Below the pieces are notes generated by a model. The model searched no databases and was not told the origin of the DNA. It worked only from the letters and a program-made list of their open reading frames with translations. Shown here piece after piece: positions 6,542 through 14,407 of a stretch of DNA of 36,729 bases. Origin of the DNA: Phycisphaerales bacterium (lineage in GTDB: Bacteria; Planctomycetota; Phycisphaerae; Tepidisphaerales; Tepidisphaeraceae); the NCBI GenBank assembly GCA_028291615.1, contig JAQGHM010000304.1:1-36729 (forward strand). Direction: 5' to 3'. A program made the position numbers and the translations under genes. Within the stretch, counting starts at the first letter, position 1. Each line of letters begins with the position of its first letter.

Positions 6542-8236
6542 ATGCCCCAACCGCAACGCAGCGTCTCCCCGCGCGCCCTCGTCTGGGTTGGGATCGTGGC
6601 GCTCTTCTTCACCGCCGTCGCCCCCACGCTGTCGTGGCTGGAATTCTCCGGCGGCATGGAGAATCTCAACATCGCCACCGCGCTCGAACTCCGCCGCGAT
6701 CATCCGGACAACTGGCTCATCCCCACGCTCGAAGGCAAACCGCGCGTGAAGAAGCCGCCGCTGACCGCCTGGCTCACCGCGCACGCGATTCGCCCCCAGA
6801 CCGTCGCCGCGATGTCCGATGCCGATCCGCAAGTCCGCGACGCCGCCGCGACGCGCCTCGCATGGGAAGCCCGCTGGCCCTCGCTCCTGGCCGCCTGCCT
6901 GATGCTCGTCGCCATCTACGAGCTCGGCCGCGTCGTCGCCGACCCGACCACCGGCCTGGTCGCCGCCCTCATCTGCGGCACGACTGGCCTGTTCCTCAAG
7001 TTCGGCCGCTCCGCCATGATTGATGTCCACCTCGGCCTCTGGGTCACCATCGCCAACGTCTTCCTTGCCCACGCGATCCTCAAAGGCCGCCGCTGGAGCG
7101 GCTGCATCGGCGCGGGCGTCGCGCTGGGGTTAGCATTCCTGCTCAAGGGTCCAATCGCCTGGGTGCAAACGCTGGCGCCGGTCGTGCTCTTCGTCGTCGT
7201 GCGGCAATGGAGCGATGAACGTGATCCTGACGAACCGCGCACCGGCGGCATCCTTCGCTGGATCGCGCCCATCGTCGTCGGCCTGCTCCTCATGTGCGCC
7301 ATCGCCCTCCCCTGGTACCTCTACATCCTCCGCACCGTCCCGGGCGCATGGGACGTCTGGACGCACGAAGCCATCGAGGAGCGCGGCGAAAAACCGAGCA
7401 GCATCCTCGGCTACCTCGCGCTGCTTCCCTACATCCTCCCCTGGACCATCTGCTTCCTCGGCGGCCTCGTCACCGCGCGCCGCAACATCCTGCTCGCCGT
7501 ATTCCTCGCCGTGCTGCCGCTCGTGCTCATGTCCTTCTACAAGGACCGCAAGGAACGCTACATGTTCCCCGTCGCCGGCGCAGCCGCCGTCGTCGCCGCA
7601 GCCGGGATAGTCACCCTCGCCCGCAAGCGCGAGCCGTGGAACGCCCTCGACCGCGCCGCCGTCATCCAGCACTGGGTCCTTCTCGTCGCCGTCGCCCTCC
7701 TCCTCCCCGCGGCCGCCGCCACTACGCGCATCCCCGAACTAACGACCCTCGCGCACGCCCCCTGGCTCTCGCGCGGCGCTGGCGCTGCGCTCACGATCAG
7801 CCTGGGCGTCATCATCGCCGCGCTCATGCTCGTCCGCCGCCACTGGCTCGCCGCGCTCATGACCGCGACCGTCGTCGTCATGCTCGCCACCCACGCGATC
7901 GTCATTCACGGCTACGCCCAAACCCGCGCCGGCCTCAGCGACATGCGCCCGCTCGCCCGCGCCATCTGGCAAACCCACCCCGACGCCCTGATGTACAACG
8001 CCCACCCGCTCGAAAAACGCGCCAGCGTCGACCTCTCCATCTACATGAACCGCATCACCACCTGGGCCTCCCCCGACGATCTCGCGAAAATGACCCCCGG
8101 CCCGCAGCCCAAAGTTGTAGTCATGCTCCAGGACCCCAAATCTCCCGACCCCGTCCCCCCGCCCGGATGGAAATTCCTCGCCAAGACCACCCGTGACAAA
8201 GACTGGTGGTGGGCGTTCGTGCTCGAGTCGAAGTGA
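6542..8236 (+). CDS. ArnT/PMT-like integral membrane glycosyltransferase (GT-C fold)
   Basis: The 564-residue polytopic inner-membrane protein resembles ArnT and PMT_2 enzymes, which move sugars from polyprenyl-phosphate donors to lipid A or other acceptors on the periplasmic face. After the first helix (ALVWVGIVALFFTAVAPTL) comes the typical loop IATALELRRDHPDNWLIPTLEG and KPRVKKPPLTAWLTA. The acidic residues expected in this loop are only partly present. About ten more hydrophobic segments follow, with MSFYKDRKERYMFPVAGAAAV as in the ArnT family. The ATG at 6542 fits a leaderless promoter; the open frame back to a GTG at 6491 is less likely. Its stop is directly adjacent to the convergent GGDEF-EAL stop, with no gap. 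Donor and acceptor are unknown. Confidence 0.85.
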   Translation: MPQPQRSVSPRALVWVGIVALFFTAVAPTLSWLEFSGGMENLNIATALELRRDHPDNWLIPTLEGKPRVKKPPLTAWLTAHAIRPQTVAAMSDADPQVRDAAATRLAWEARWPSLLAACLMLVAIYELGRVVADPTTGLVAALICGTTGLFLKFGRSAMIDVHLGLWVTIANVFLAHAILKGRRWSGCIGAGVALGLAFLLKGPIAWVQTLAPVVLFVVVRQWSDERDPDEPRTGGILRWIAPIVVGLLLMCAIALPWYLYILRTVPGAWDVWTHEAIEERGEKPSSILGYLALLPYILPWTICFLGGLVTARRNILLAVFLAVLPLVLMSFYKDRKERYMFPVAGAAAVVAAAGIVTLARKREPWNALDRAAVIQHWVLLVAVALLLPAAAATTRIPELTTLAHAPWLSRGAGAALTISLGVIIAALMLVRRHWLAALMTATVVVMLATHAIVIHGYAQTRAGLSDMRPLARAIWQTHPDALMYNAHPLEKRASVDLSIYMNRITTWASPDDLAKMTPGPQPKVVVMLQDPKSPDPVPPPGWKFLAKTTRDKDWWWAFVLESK

Positions 8237-10384
8237 CTATCCCACCAACCGCGCTGTCTGCGCGTTGTCGGCCTCCCTCACTAACATCGCCTCCACGTCC
8301 GCCACCGCCAGCGGCTTGGCAAACAGATACCCCTGCCCCGCCTCCGCACCCAGCGCCCGCACGCGCTCCAGTTGCAGAGGCGTCTCAATCCCCTCCGCCG
8401 TCACGCCCATCTTCAGATTGTGCGCCAGCGTCACGATCGTCCGGATGATTTCCGCATCCCGCTCGTCGCCGCCGATCCGCTGGATGAACGAGCGATCGAT
8501 CTTCAGCGCGTCGATCGGAAACCGGTGCAACTGCGACAATGACGAATACCCCACGCCAAAATCATCCACGCTGATCCCCGTCCCCAGCGCCCGCAGCGCA
8601 CACAAGATCCGCAGCGACTCCTCCGCGTTCACCATCATCACGCTTTCGGTGATCTCGAGAGTCAAACACCGCGCCGGAATCTCGGTCTCCCGCAGCGCCG
8701 CCTCGACCTCCGCCACCAGGTCACCCTTCGCAAACTGCTTCCCCGACACGTTCACGCTCATGCCCAGCGGGCGACCAAAGCGACCGTGCCACGCCCGAAG
8801 CTGACGGCACGCCTCCCCGATCACCCACGTCCCCAGAGGCACGATCAGCCCCGTCTCCTCCATCATCGGGATGAACACCGCCGGCGACACCATCCCCCGA
8901 TCCGGATGCCGCCACCGCACCAGCGCCTCAAACCCGCGCAGCGATCCATCCGCCAACGATACGATCGGCTGATAGTGCAGCAAAAACTCCTTCCGCTCGA
9001 TCGCGTGCCGCAGGTCCGTCTCCAGCTTCAGCACCTCCAGCGCCTGCTCGTTCATCGCCCCGTCGAACATCTCATGCCGGCTCTTCCCCAGCGCCTTCGC
9101 GCGGTACATCGCCGAGTCCGCATCGCGCAGCAGATCTCGCACGTTGCGATACTTCGGCGAAGACGGCGCGATGCCGATGCTCGCCGTGGTGAACACCTCG
9201 TGCCCGTCCAACTCAAACGGCTTGCGCAGCAGTGCGTGTATCCGCGTCGCCACCCGCGCCCCATCCGCCACGTCGCTCACCGCCTCCAGCAAAATCACAA
9301 ACTCATCCCCGCCCAGCCGCGCCACCGTATCCGCCGGCCGCACGCACGCCGTCAACCGCCGCGCAAACTCGCACAACAACTGATCCCCCACCCCGTGCCC
9401 CAAGCCATCATTGATGATCTTGAACCGATCCAAATCCAAAAACAACACCACGAACCGCAACGCCTCATCCCGCCGCGATCGCTCCAGCGCATGCTCGATC
9501 CGCTCGCACAACAACGTCCGATTCGCCAGCCCGGTCAGGCTGTCGAGCAGCGCCTCCCGCACCAGCCGCGCCTCGCCGCTCTTGCGATCCGTAATATCGG
9601 TCAGCGATCCCGCCATCCGGTAAGGCGTCCCCGCCGCATCGCGAATCGCAAGCCCCCGCGCCAGCATCCACCGCCACTCCCCGCCCCGATGCCGCACCCG
9701 ATGCTCGATCTCCATGTGCGGCGTCGCCCCGCTCAAATGCGCCGCAATCGCCGCCCGCACCCGCGGCAGATCCTCCTCATGCACCCGTGCAAACCAATCG
9801 TCAGGCGATTCGCCGATCTCCGCGTCGCCGCATCCCAGCATCCCCTTCCACCGCGCCGACAAATAGAGCCGATCGCTCTTCAGATCCCAATCCCAAAGTC
9901 CATCATTCGCCCCGCGCATCGCCAGGGCGTAACGCTCCTCGCTCTCGCGCAGCTTCAACTCGATCTGCCGCCGCTCGGTGATGTCGTTCCCACACCCGAC
10001 GATCAGCTCGGGCAGCCCCGCCGCGTCAAGCACCGCCGCATTCGACCAGACGATCCGCCGCCGCCCGCCGTCGCGGCGAACCCAGTCGTCCTCGTGCGCC
10101 CGCGCAAACTCTCCTGCCAATCCCCGCTCGAACGTCTCCCGCGCCGCCTCCTGCTCAGTCGGCGCGATCAACACGTCCCACAACACGCGCCCCCGAACCT
10201 CGGCAAACGCATACCCGCTCGCCTCTTCACAAGCCCGATTGAACCGCACGATCCGCCCCGCCCGATCCAGCACCACGATCAAGCTCGCCGAAGCGTCGAC
10301 GATCGCCGCATTCACGTCGCGCTCCAGCGTCGGCGCAGCAACAACCAAATCACCCGCACCCGGCATAGACGGAACGATCGACAT
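8237..10384 (-). CDS. PAS-PAS-GGDEF-EAL cyclic-di-GMP turnover protein
   Basis: The protein combines sensing with synthesis and breakdown of c-di-GMP. In 715 residues there are two PAS/PAC domains (about 25-140 and 150-270, each ending in DITERR/DITDRK), a GGDEF domain (about 275-440) and an EAL domain (about 455-705). RLGGDEF is intact and an RPAD inhibitory I-site precedes it by five residues. The EAL domain keeps FEALVRW, NVSGKQF, LEITES, DDFGVGYSSL, LKIDRSFI, AEGIE and QGYLFAKPL. Both activities are therefore predicted. No membrane segment is seen, so it is cytosolic. I chose the ATG at 10384; ATG 10366 is possible. It follows the FabG-like SDR by 85 nt in the same direction. Codons on the gene strand are strongly G-rich, like gatB. 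Confidence 0.93.
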   Translation of the reverse strand: MSIVPSMPGAGDLVVAAPTLERDVNAAIVDASASLIVVLDRAGRIVRFNRACEEASGYAFAEVRGRVLWDVLIAPTEQEAARETFERGLAGEFARAHEDDWVRRDGGRRRIVWSNAAVLDAAGLPELIVGCGNDITERRQIELKLRESEERYALAMRGANDGLWDWDLKSDRLYLSARWKGMLGCGDAEIGESPDDWFARVHEEDLPRVRAAIAAHLSGATPHMEIEHRVRHRGGEWRWMLARGLAIRDAAGTPYRMAGSLTDITDRKSGEARLVREALLDSLTGLANRTLLCERIEHALERSRRDEALRFVVLFLDLDRFKIINDGLGHGVGDQLLCEFARRLTACVRPADTVARLGGDEFVILLEAVSDVADGARVATRIHALLRKPFELDGHEVFTTASIGIAPSSPKYRNVRDLLRDADSAMYRAKALGKSRHEMFDGAMNEQALEVLKLETDLRHAIERKEFLLHYQPIVSLADGSLRGFEALVRWRHPDRGMVSPAVFIPMMEETGLIVPLGTWVIGEACRQLRAWHGRFGRPLGMSVNVSGKQFAKGDLVAEVEAALRETEIPARCLTLEITESVMMVNAEESLRILCALRALGTGISVDDFGVGYSSLSQLHRFPIDALKIDRSFIQRIGGDERDAEIIRTIVTLAHNLKMGVTAEGIETPLQLERVRALGAEAGQGYLFAKPLAVADVEAMLVREADNAQTARLVG

Positions 10385-10469
10385 CAACTGAATAGTCGTC
10401 AAACGCCCCCACCCGCTGAACCACCTTCCGGTTTCACAGAAGTCTCCACCCCTTCGCGATCCCGCCGTC

Positions 10470-11249
10470 CTATAACCGCCGCATGTGGAATCCCCCATCC
10501 ACATTAATCACTTCCCCCGTAGAAAACGGCAGCAGATCCGTCGCCACCGCCACCACCGCCTTCGCCACATCCTCCGTCCGCCCCCAGCGCCGGATCGGCG
10601 TCAACCCCTTCTCAAAAATCAGCTCGTCATACTTTGCCTTCACCGGCCCCGTCATGTCCGTCTCGATCACGCCGGGCCGAATCTCGTAAACGTTAATCCC
10701 ATGCTCCGCCAGCCGAGCCGCGTACAACTGCGTCATCATCGCCAGCCCCGCCTTGGCCACACAGTAATCCCCCCGATTCACGCTAGCCGCATAAGCTGAC
10801 ACCGAAGTGATATTGACGATCTTCGAAGAAGAAACCGTCCCCGTCCCGGTTTTCTTCACCATCTCCCGCGCCACCAACTGCGTCAGAAAATACGGCCCCT
10901 TCAAATTGATATTGATGAGCCGATCAAACGACTCCTCTGTCGCCTCCAGCAAATCCGCCCGCACGTCCGGCGCCACCCCCGCATTGTTCACCAGCAAATC
11001 GATCCGCCCAAACGCCCCCAGCGTCACCGCCACCAACCGCTCCCGATCCGCCCCCACAGAAACATCCGCCCGCACCAACCACGCCCGCCGCCCCAGCCCC
11101 TCGATTTCCCGCCCAACCTCCTCCGCCGCTCCCGCGTTGCGCGCATAGTTAACCACCACATCAAACCCCACCCCCGCCAGCGCCAAAGCAATCCCCCGCC
11201 CGATCCCCCGCGAAGCCCCCGTCACGATCGCCGCGCCATTCGATCCCAT
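10470..11249 (-). CDS. FabG-like short-chain dehydrogenase/reductase
   Basis: This 259-residue classical SDR is closest in pattern to 3-oxoacyl-ACP reductase (FabG) and glucose-1-dehydrogenase relatives. Motifs are [13 protein letters not shown] (14-residue cofactor loop), [16 protein letters not shown] with the catalytic Ser, and YCVAKAG with Tyr and Lys. [11 protein letters not shown] and the C-terminal [17 protein letters not shown] follow. No other fatty-acid genes are nearby, so the name FabG would be an over-call. The start ATG at 11249 has six G residues directly upstream and an extended -10 box 6 nt away. Forty-four bases of its 5' coding region recur at 11558-11601, upstream of the next gene. 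Confidence 0.92.
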   Translation of the reverse strand: MGSNGAAIVTGASRGIGRGIALALAGVGFDVVVNYARNAGAAEEVGREIEGLGRRAWLVRADVSVGADRERLVAVTLGAFGRIDLLVNNAGVAPDVRADLLEATEESFDRLININLKGPYFLTQLVAREMVKKTGTGTVSSSKIVNITSVSAYAASVNRGDYCVAKAGLAMMTQLYAARLAEHGINVYEIRPGVIETDMTGPVKAKYDELIFEKGLTPIRRWGRTEDVAKAVVAVATDLLPFSTGEVINVDGGFHMRRL

Positions 11250-11255
11250 CCCCCC

Positions 11256-11281
11256 ACCGTATCACGGGCGTCCCGCCCGTG
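11256..11281 (-). promoter_or_regulatory. Putative extended -10 promoter with overlapping palindrome
   Basis: On the minus strand TGATACGGT (11264-11256) is an extended -10 box ending 6 nt before the ATG. The bases at 11263-11281 form a perfect 8-bp palindrome, CACGGGCG/CGCCCGTG, with a 3-nt loop overlapping the TG of the box. It may be an operator or an upstream terminator hairpin. Confidence 0.4.
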
Positions 11282-11295
11282 CGAGTCACCATCGT

Positions 11296-11559
11296 TTAGT
11301 ACCGAGTCCTCAAGTTCATCACATACCCCACTGCAACAAACATCCCGGTCTTCATGATCAACCCCGCCCAGCTTTCGCGACCCGCCACCCACGCGCACCA
11401 CCGCGAACCCGCCGCCGCAACCGCAATAAACGGAGCCGTCGGAAAGTAGTCGTAGACCTGTCCCTTCTCTGAGGGAATCGGTGGCACCAGCAAGACAAGT
11501 GCAATGAAGAATAAGACGTGCTCCCCCATTACCACAGCGATTCGCTTTCCCTGACTCAT
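11296..11559 (-). CDS. Small membrane protein, unknown function
   Basis: I do not recognise this 87-residue protein. From the ATG at 11559 (MSQGKRIAVVMGEH) it has two to three hydrophobic segments: HVLFFIALVLLVPPIP, FIAVAAAGSRWCAWVAG and MFVAVGYVMNL. GGGGG lies directly upstream of the start. The frame remains open to 11625, which adds 22 residues reading [22 protein letters not shown]. That prefix is the N-terminus of the neighbouring SDR, produced by a near-identical 44-nt duplication, so it is probably not part of the original gene. The protein could be real or a decayed fragment. Confidence 0.5.
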   Translation of the reverse strand: MSQGKRIAVVMGEHVLFFIALVLLVPPIPSEKGQVYDYFPTAPFIAVAAAGSRWCAWVAGRESWAGLIMKTGMFVAVGYVMNLRTRY

Positions 11560-11601
11560 CCCCCGCCCGATCCCCCGCGAAGCCCCCGTTACGATCGCCG
11601 C
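11558..11601. repeat. Duplicated 5' end of the FabG-like SDR gene
   Basis: The first 32 nt (11558-11589) are identical to 11191-11222. After one C/T difference, 11591-11601 matches 11224-11234. In minus-strand translation it reads [11 protein letters not shown], the SDR cofactor loop. It is a partial duplication or the remnant of a second SDR copy. Confidence 0.85.
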
Positions 11602-11613
11602 TCCTGCCTCTGA

Positions 11614-11641
11614 TTCATCCTTCATCCTTCAACCTTCATCC
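11614..11641. repeat. Tandem heptamer repeat (TTCATCC)4
   Basis: Four 7-bp units, TTCATCC, TTCATCC, TTCAACC and TTCATCC, lie 7 nt downstream of the minus-strand DUF4026-like stop codon (11649-11651). On the transcript it would read as GGATGAA units. It belongs with the similar repeats at 2499-2530 and 25779-25806. Confidence 0.85.
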
Positions 11642-11648
11642 TTAATTT

Positions 11649-12980
11649 CTACCCCGCCTCCGACACCCGCCGCGCCTGACGCATCAACTGCCGAAAACGC
11701 TCCCGATCCCCACGAATCTGCCGCGCCGGCACCGTATACCTCGGCGTGATCGTCCCCAGCGGCGTCGGGATCGCCCAGTCCGTCAGCAGATCCAGCATGT
11801 GCCACCCGCGCTGCCCCTTCTTCAGCTTCCGCACCGCCTGCGGCACGCTCGCCAGCGTCGCATCGATCCGGTCATCATGCAGATGATTCACCTCGAACCA
11901 CAAATGCTCCCGCTCCTCAGGCCCGCCCCCATCAATCCGATATCCCAGCTTCACGACCACCGGAAAATCAAACTCCGCAAACTCCCCCGCCAACTGCCGA
12001 AACTGCAGGTAAGTTCCCTTCGCCCGCTCCGCCATCAGGTTCGACGCCGACGTCGAGAACGGCACCATCATCTCATCCGGCATCCCTTGCGACAGTAATC
12101 GGCTTGGCGTCACTCGTCGCCCGAACAACCGCCCCAGCCACCCCCCGCCCGCCACATCGCACAGCACCGCCCGATCCCGATTGTGCTCAGCATCCGCCCC
12201 CGGCCGCAATTCGTTCCCCGCGCGCCCGCCGCGCTTCAGAAAATCCCGCACATCCACAAACCGCACGCTCCCCCCCGGCATCATCAACGCAAATTTTGCC
12301 GTATTCCGATTCACCACCCCGTCCAGAATCGCAAACGCCACCGCCCGCAGCGCATCACGCCCGCGCCCCAGCAGATCTTCCGACGGCCGCAACACGTCAA
12401 AATCAAACAGCCCGATCTCCGCCAGCCCGTGCGAGTGCAGCCAGATCACCTCGTCATCGCCCGCATCATCGCCCGTTACCGCGTGCAGCGTATACAACGA
12501 CTCAATATCCAGATCCGCATCATGCCCTACCTCATCATCCAGCGCCTCAGGCGGCCAAAACCGCTGCGCCGTGTGATCCACCGCCACCACGCCGTCATCC
12601 CCCATCACCGCGCGCATGAAGCCCAGCAGCGCCTTGCGATCGCGCAACACGTCCTGCCGTTCCCCCTCGACGACCACGCTCACCGTCGATTCCCCCAGGT
12701 AAGCCGCGTCGCGCTCCGGGCGCGTCAGCATCGGATCCAAGTCGATCAGTTGCCGCCCCGGCCGCGGGCAATCCCGCAGGCACATCACCTGCGCCTCGCC
12801 CAGCTTCGGGTGCGACACCAAGAGCCCCCAGTGCGCCGCACGGCTAGTCGGCGCCGCGGGCGCGATCGCAAACCCGCGCCGCTCCAGGTGGGCAAACTCC
12901 TCCGCCCGCGGCGGCACGCCTCCCCGAAACAGCACGGAGCCCGCGCAAGTCGTCTTTTTGTTTCGCCAGCTCCAACCCAT
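11649..12980 (-). CDS. DUF4026 / DUF2314-like conserved hypothetical protein
   Basis: The 443-residue cytosolic protein has no enzyme motif I know. The N-terminal and middle part resembles DUF4026: AAHWGLLVSHPKLGEAQVMCLRD, VVVEGERQDVLRDRKALLGFMRAVMGDDGVVAVD, LYTLHAVTGDDAGDDEVIWLHSHGLAEIGLFDFDVL. The last about 110 residues resemble DUF2314, with EEREHLWFEVNHLHDDRIDATLASVPQAVRKLKKGQRGWHMLDLLTDWAI. This two-domain order occurs in uncharacterised bacterial proteins. I prefer the ATG at 12980; a GTG at 13004 is in frame. The product is acidic in the middle (DDEVGHDADLDIESLY). The tandem heptamer repeat follows its stop. Domain identification is by eye and moderately sure; no function should be assigned. 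Confidence 0.75.
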   Translation of the reverse strand: MGWSWRNKKTTCAGSVLFRGGVPPRAEEFAHLERRGFAIAPAAPTSRAAHWGLLVSHPKLGEAQVMCLRDCPRPGRQLIDLDPMLTRPERDAAYLGESTVSVVVEGERQDVLRDRKALLGFMRAVMGDDGVVAVDHTAQRFWPPEALDDEVGHDADLDIESLYTLHAVTGDDAGDDEVIWLHSHGLAEIGLFDFDVLRPSEDLLGRGRDALRAVAFAILDGVVNRNTAKFALMMPGGSVRFVDVRDFLKRGGRAGNELRPGADAEHNRDRAVLCDVAGGGWLGRLFGRRVTPSRLLSQGMPDEMMVPFSTSASNLMAERAKGTYLQFRQLAGEFAEFDFPVVVKLGYRIDGGGPEEREHLWFEVNHLHDDRIDATLASVPQAVRKLKKGQRGWHMLDLLTDWAIPTPLGTITPRYTVPARQIRGDRERFRQLMRQARRVSEAG

Positions 12981-13016
12981 CACAATCACCCACGCACTCA
13001 ACACGACGCGATTTGG

Positions 13017-13814
13017 TCAACGATGAACAAGGCCTTCCCAGCCTCGATACAAAATATACCAACCCAGCGCGAAAGTGATCGCATAGACCATCTTTGTGAA
13101 CACCCCATCACGAATCCGCCGATTCACCCAGAATCCAAACACCGCCCCTAGCAGCACCAACGGCACGAACCGCAACGCATAGAGCGGCGACAACTGCCCG
13201 AAGAGACCGCTCGCATAATATCCCGGCAGCTTCGCCGTATTCACCAGACAAAAATACAGCGCGCAGGTTCCAACAAATACTCCGCGCTCCAATCGTTGCG
13301 GCAACAAATGCAGCGCAATGATAGGCCCCGCCGCGTGCGCCAGCGTGCTACTCGTCCCCGCAAACGCCCCCACCGCCGCGCTCTTCAAAACTGAAGGCCG
13401 ATACGCCGGCACCCCATGCCGCGCCCGCCACTCGCGATACCAGTTCAGCGAAACCAGAAACACCGACTCCGCCCCGATCTCCAGGTTAATCAGAGCCTCC
13501 GCCAACTCCTTCTTCGAAGCAAACCACCCCAGCAGCAGCGTCCCCAACACGACGCCCAAAATCGTCCCCGGCCCAAGCCGCAAGATAATCGGAATCGAAA
13601 ACTCCCGCCGATATTGCCAGATCGCAATCACGTCCCCCACCAGAAGCAGCGGCAACAAAAGCGGCAGCGCCATCTCACCCCCAAACCCGCTCACGTGCCG
13701 CAGCGCAATCGCCGTCATTGGCACGATCATCAACCCCGCCCCGCTCCCAAACCCGCTCTTGGTCACGCCAATCAAAAAAATCGCAAGGCCAACCAGGGCC
13801 CACCAGGGGGTCAT
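13017..13814 (-). CDS. TauE/SafE-family anion permease
   Basis: The 265-residue inner-membrane protein has about eight hydrophobic helices and the family pattern of TauE/SafE (DUF81) exporters, which handle sulfite, sulfoacetate or related organosulfur anions. Visible signatures are the N-terminal LVGLAIFLIGVTKSGFGSGAGLMIVPM and the second repeat AVGAFAGTSSTLAHAAGPIIALHLLPQ. The C-terminal helix ends in RGWEGLVHR. I start it at the ATG at 13814. The open frame continues to 14033, but that extension runs through a 15-bp inverted repeat and a REP palindrome and is Arg/Cys-rich non-protein sequence. A link with the sulfatase 7 kb away, such as sulfite or sulfate handling, is only speculation. 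Confidence 0.9.
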   Translation of the reverse strand: MTPWWALVGLAIFLIGVTKSGFGSGAGLMIVPMTAIALRHVSGFGGEMALPLLLPLLLVGDVIAIWQYRREFSIPIILRLGPGTILGVVLGTLLLGWFASKKELAEALINLEIGAESVFLVSLNWYREWRARHGVPAYRPSVLKSAAVGAFAGTSSTLAHAAGPIIALHLLPQRLERGVFVGTCALYFCLVNTAKLPGYYASGLFGQLSPLYALRFVPLVLLGAVFGFWVNRRIRDGVFTKMVYAITFALGWYILYRGWEGLVHR

Positions 13815-13880
13815 AGCTCGCGAACGATAGCGACAACCCGCGAAGGTCGCCACGCCTCCGACAAACGACAAGCCCCGCCT

Positions 13881-13942
13881 CCCTCTCCCGCAAGCAACCG
13901 CACGCGCATTCGCGCAACACCGGTCCCGCTTGCGGGAGAGGG
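13881..13942. repeat. Perfect 15-bp inverted repeat
   Basis: CCCTCTCCCGCAAGC (13881-13895) and its reverse complement (13928-13942) are separated by 32 nt. It is in the 335-nt gap between tauE/safE and the antitoxin-PIN operon. The arm sequence resembles interspersed repeats seen in many GC-rich genomes. It may form a terminator-like stem, although no clean T-run follows. Confidence 0.8.
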
Positions 13943-14020
13943 CGCGGGGTGAGGGTCTTTCTCTCAGACACACGGCTCCCGGATAATTGAAGGGGACGAC
14001 AGCACCCAGGAAGCCACAAT

Positions 14021-14078
14021 CACGCCGGGGCAAAGCGCCGGGGAGCTACGCGACCCAAGCGCCGCCCCGGATTCTTCG
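14021..14078 (+). repeat. REP-like palindrome, copy D
   Basis: CACGCCGGGGC starts the copy. The outer stem is CCGGGGC (14025-14031) with GCCCCGG (14064-14070). The inner stem GCGCC (14035-14039) pairs at four of five positions with AGCGC (14058-14062). It has the same layout as the RAYT-flanking copies at 808-1552. With the inverted repeat at 13881-13942 it fills most of the 13815-14149 gap. Confidence 0.75.
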
Positions 14079-14134
14079 CTTCTTTATTCTTCAAGGACCG
14101 AACGAAGGAAAACCCGCGTCCTTTTCCTTCGCCC

Positions 14135-14143
14135 TGCTATAAT
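14135..14143 (+). promoter_or_regulatory. Extended -10 promoter of the antitoxin-PIN operon, predicted leaderless
   Basis: TGCTATAAT (14135-14143) is a perfect extended -10 element. It ends 6 nt before the ATG at 14150, placing the predicted +1 on the A of ATG. No clear -35 is seen at 16-18 nt, which extended -10 promoters tolerate. The parDE promoter at 19233-19241 has the same geometry. Confidence 0.65.
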
Positions 14144-14149
14144 CCTGAC

Positions 14150-14407
14150 ATGGTGCTCAGCATCCCCATCACCCCCGAGACCGAGGCCAAACTAAAAGCA
14201 AAGGCTGCCACTGCCGGCGTCGACATGCAAACCTACGCCGCCCGCACGCTCGAACGCATCGCCGCTCGCCCTCCGTTGGAAGACGTCCTCGCGCCCCTCC
14301 GCGCCGAATTCGATGCCAGCGGTATGAGCGAAGAAGAACTGACCGAACTCCTGGAAGCCGCAAAACATGAGATGCGCGCCGAGCACCGAGCGCGCCAAGC
14401 CTCATGA
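14150..14407 (+). CDS. Antitoxin of a PIN-domain toxin-antitoxin pair
   Basis: The 85-residue protein begins MVLSIPITPETEAKLKAKAATAGVDMQTYAARTLERIA, a ribbon-helix-helix-like pattern: a short strand followed by two helices. An acidic or amphipathic tail follows (GMSEEELTELLEAAKHEMRAEHRARQA) that would wrap the toxin. It should bind the operon promoter and neutralise the PIN protein. The stop overlaps the toxin start in ATGA (14404-14407), so translation is probably coupled. No Shine-Dalgarno is present; a leaderless mRNA is predicted. Antitoxin status is inferred chiefly from the RHH-like start and from its partner. Confidence 0.8.
   Translation: MVLSIPITPETEAKLKAKAATAGVDMQTYAARTLERIAARPPLEDVLAPLRAEFDASGMSEEELTELLEAAKHEMRAEHRARQAS

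Noticed and set aside
8786-10507. 573-codon plus-strand frame
   Set aside because: It is antisense to the GGDEF-EAL gene, whose catalytic motifs are intact.
13815-14033. N-terminal extension of the TauE/SafE permease
   Set aside because: It is coded by an inverted repeat and a REP palindrome; the helix pattern starts at 13814.
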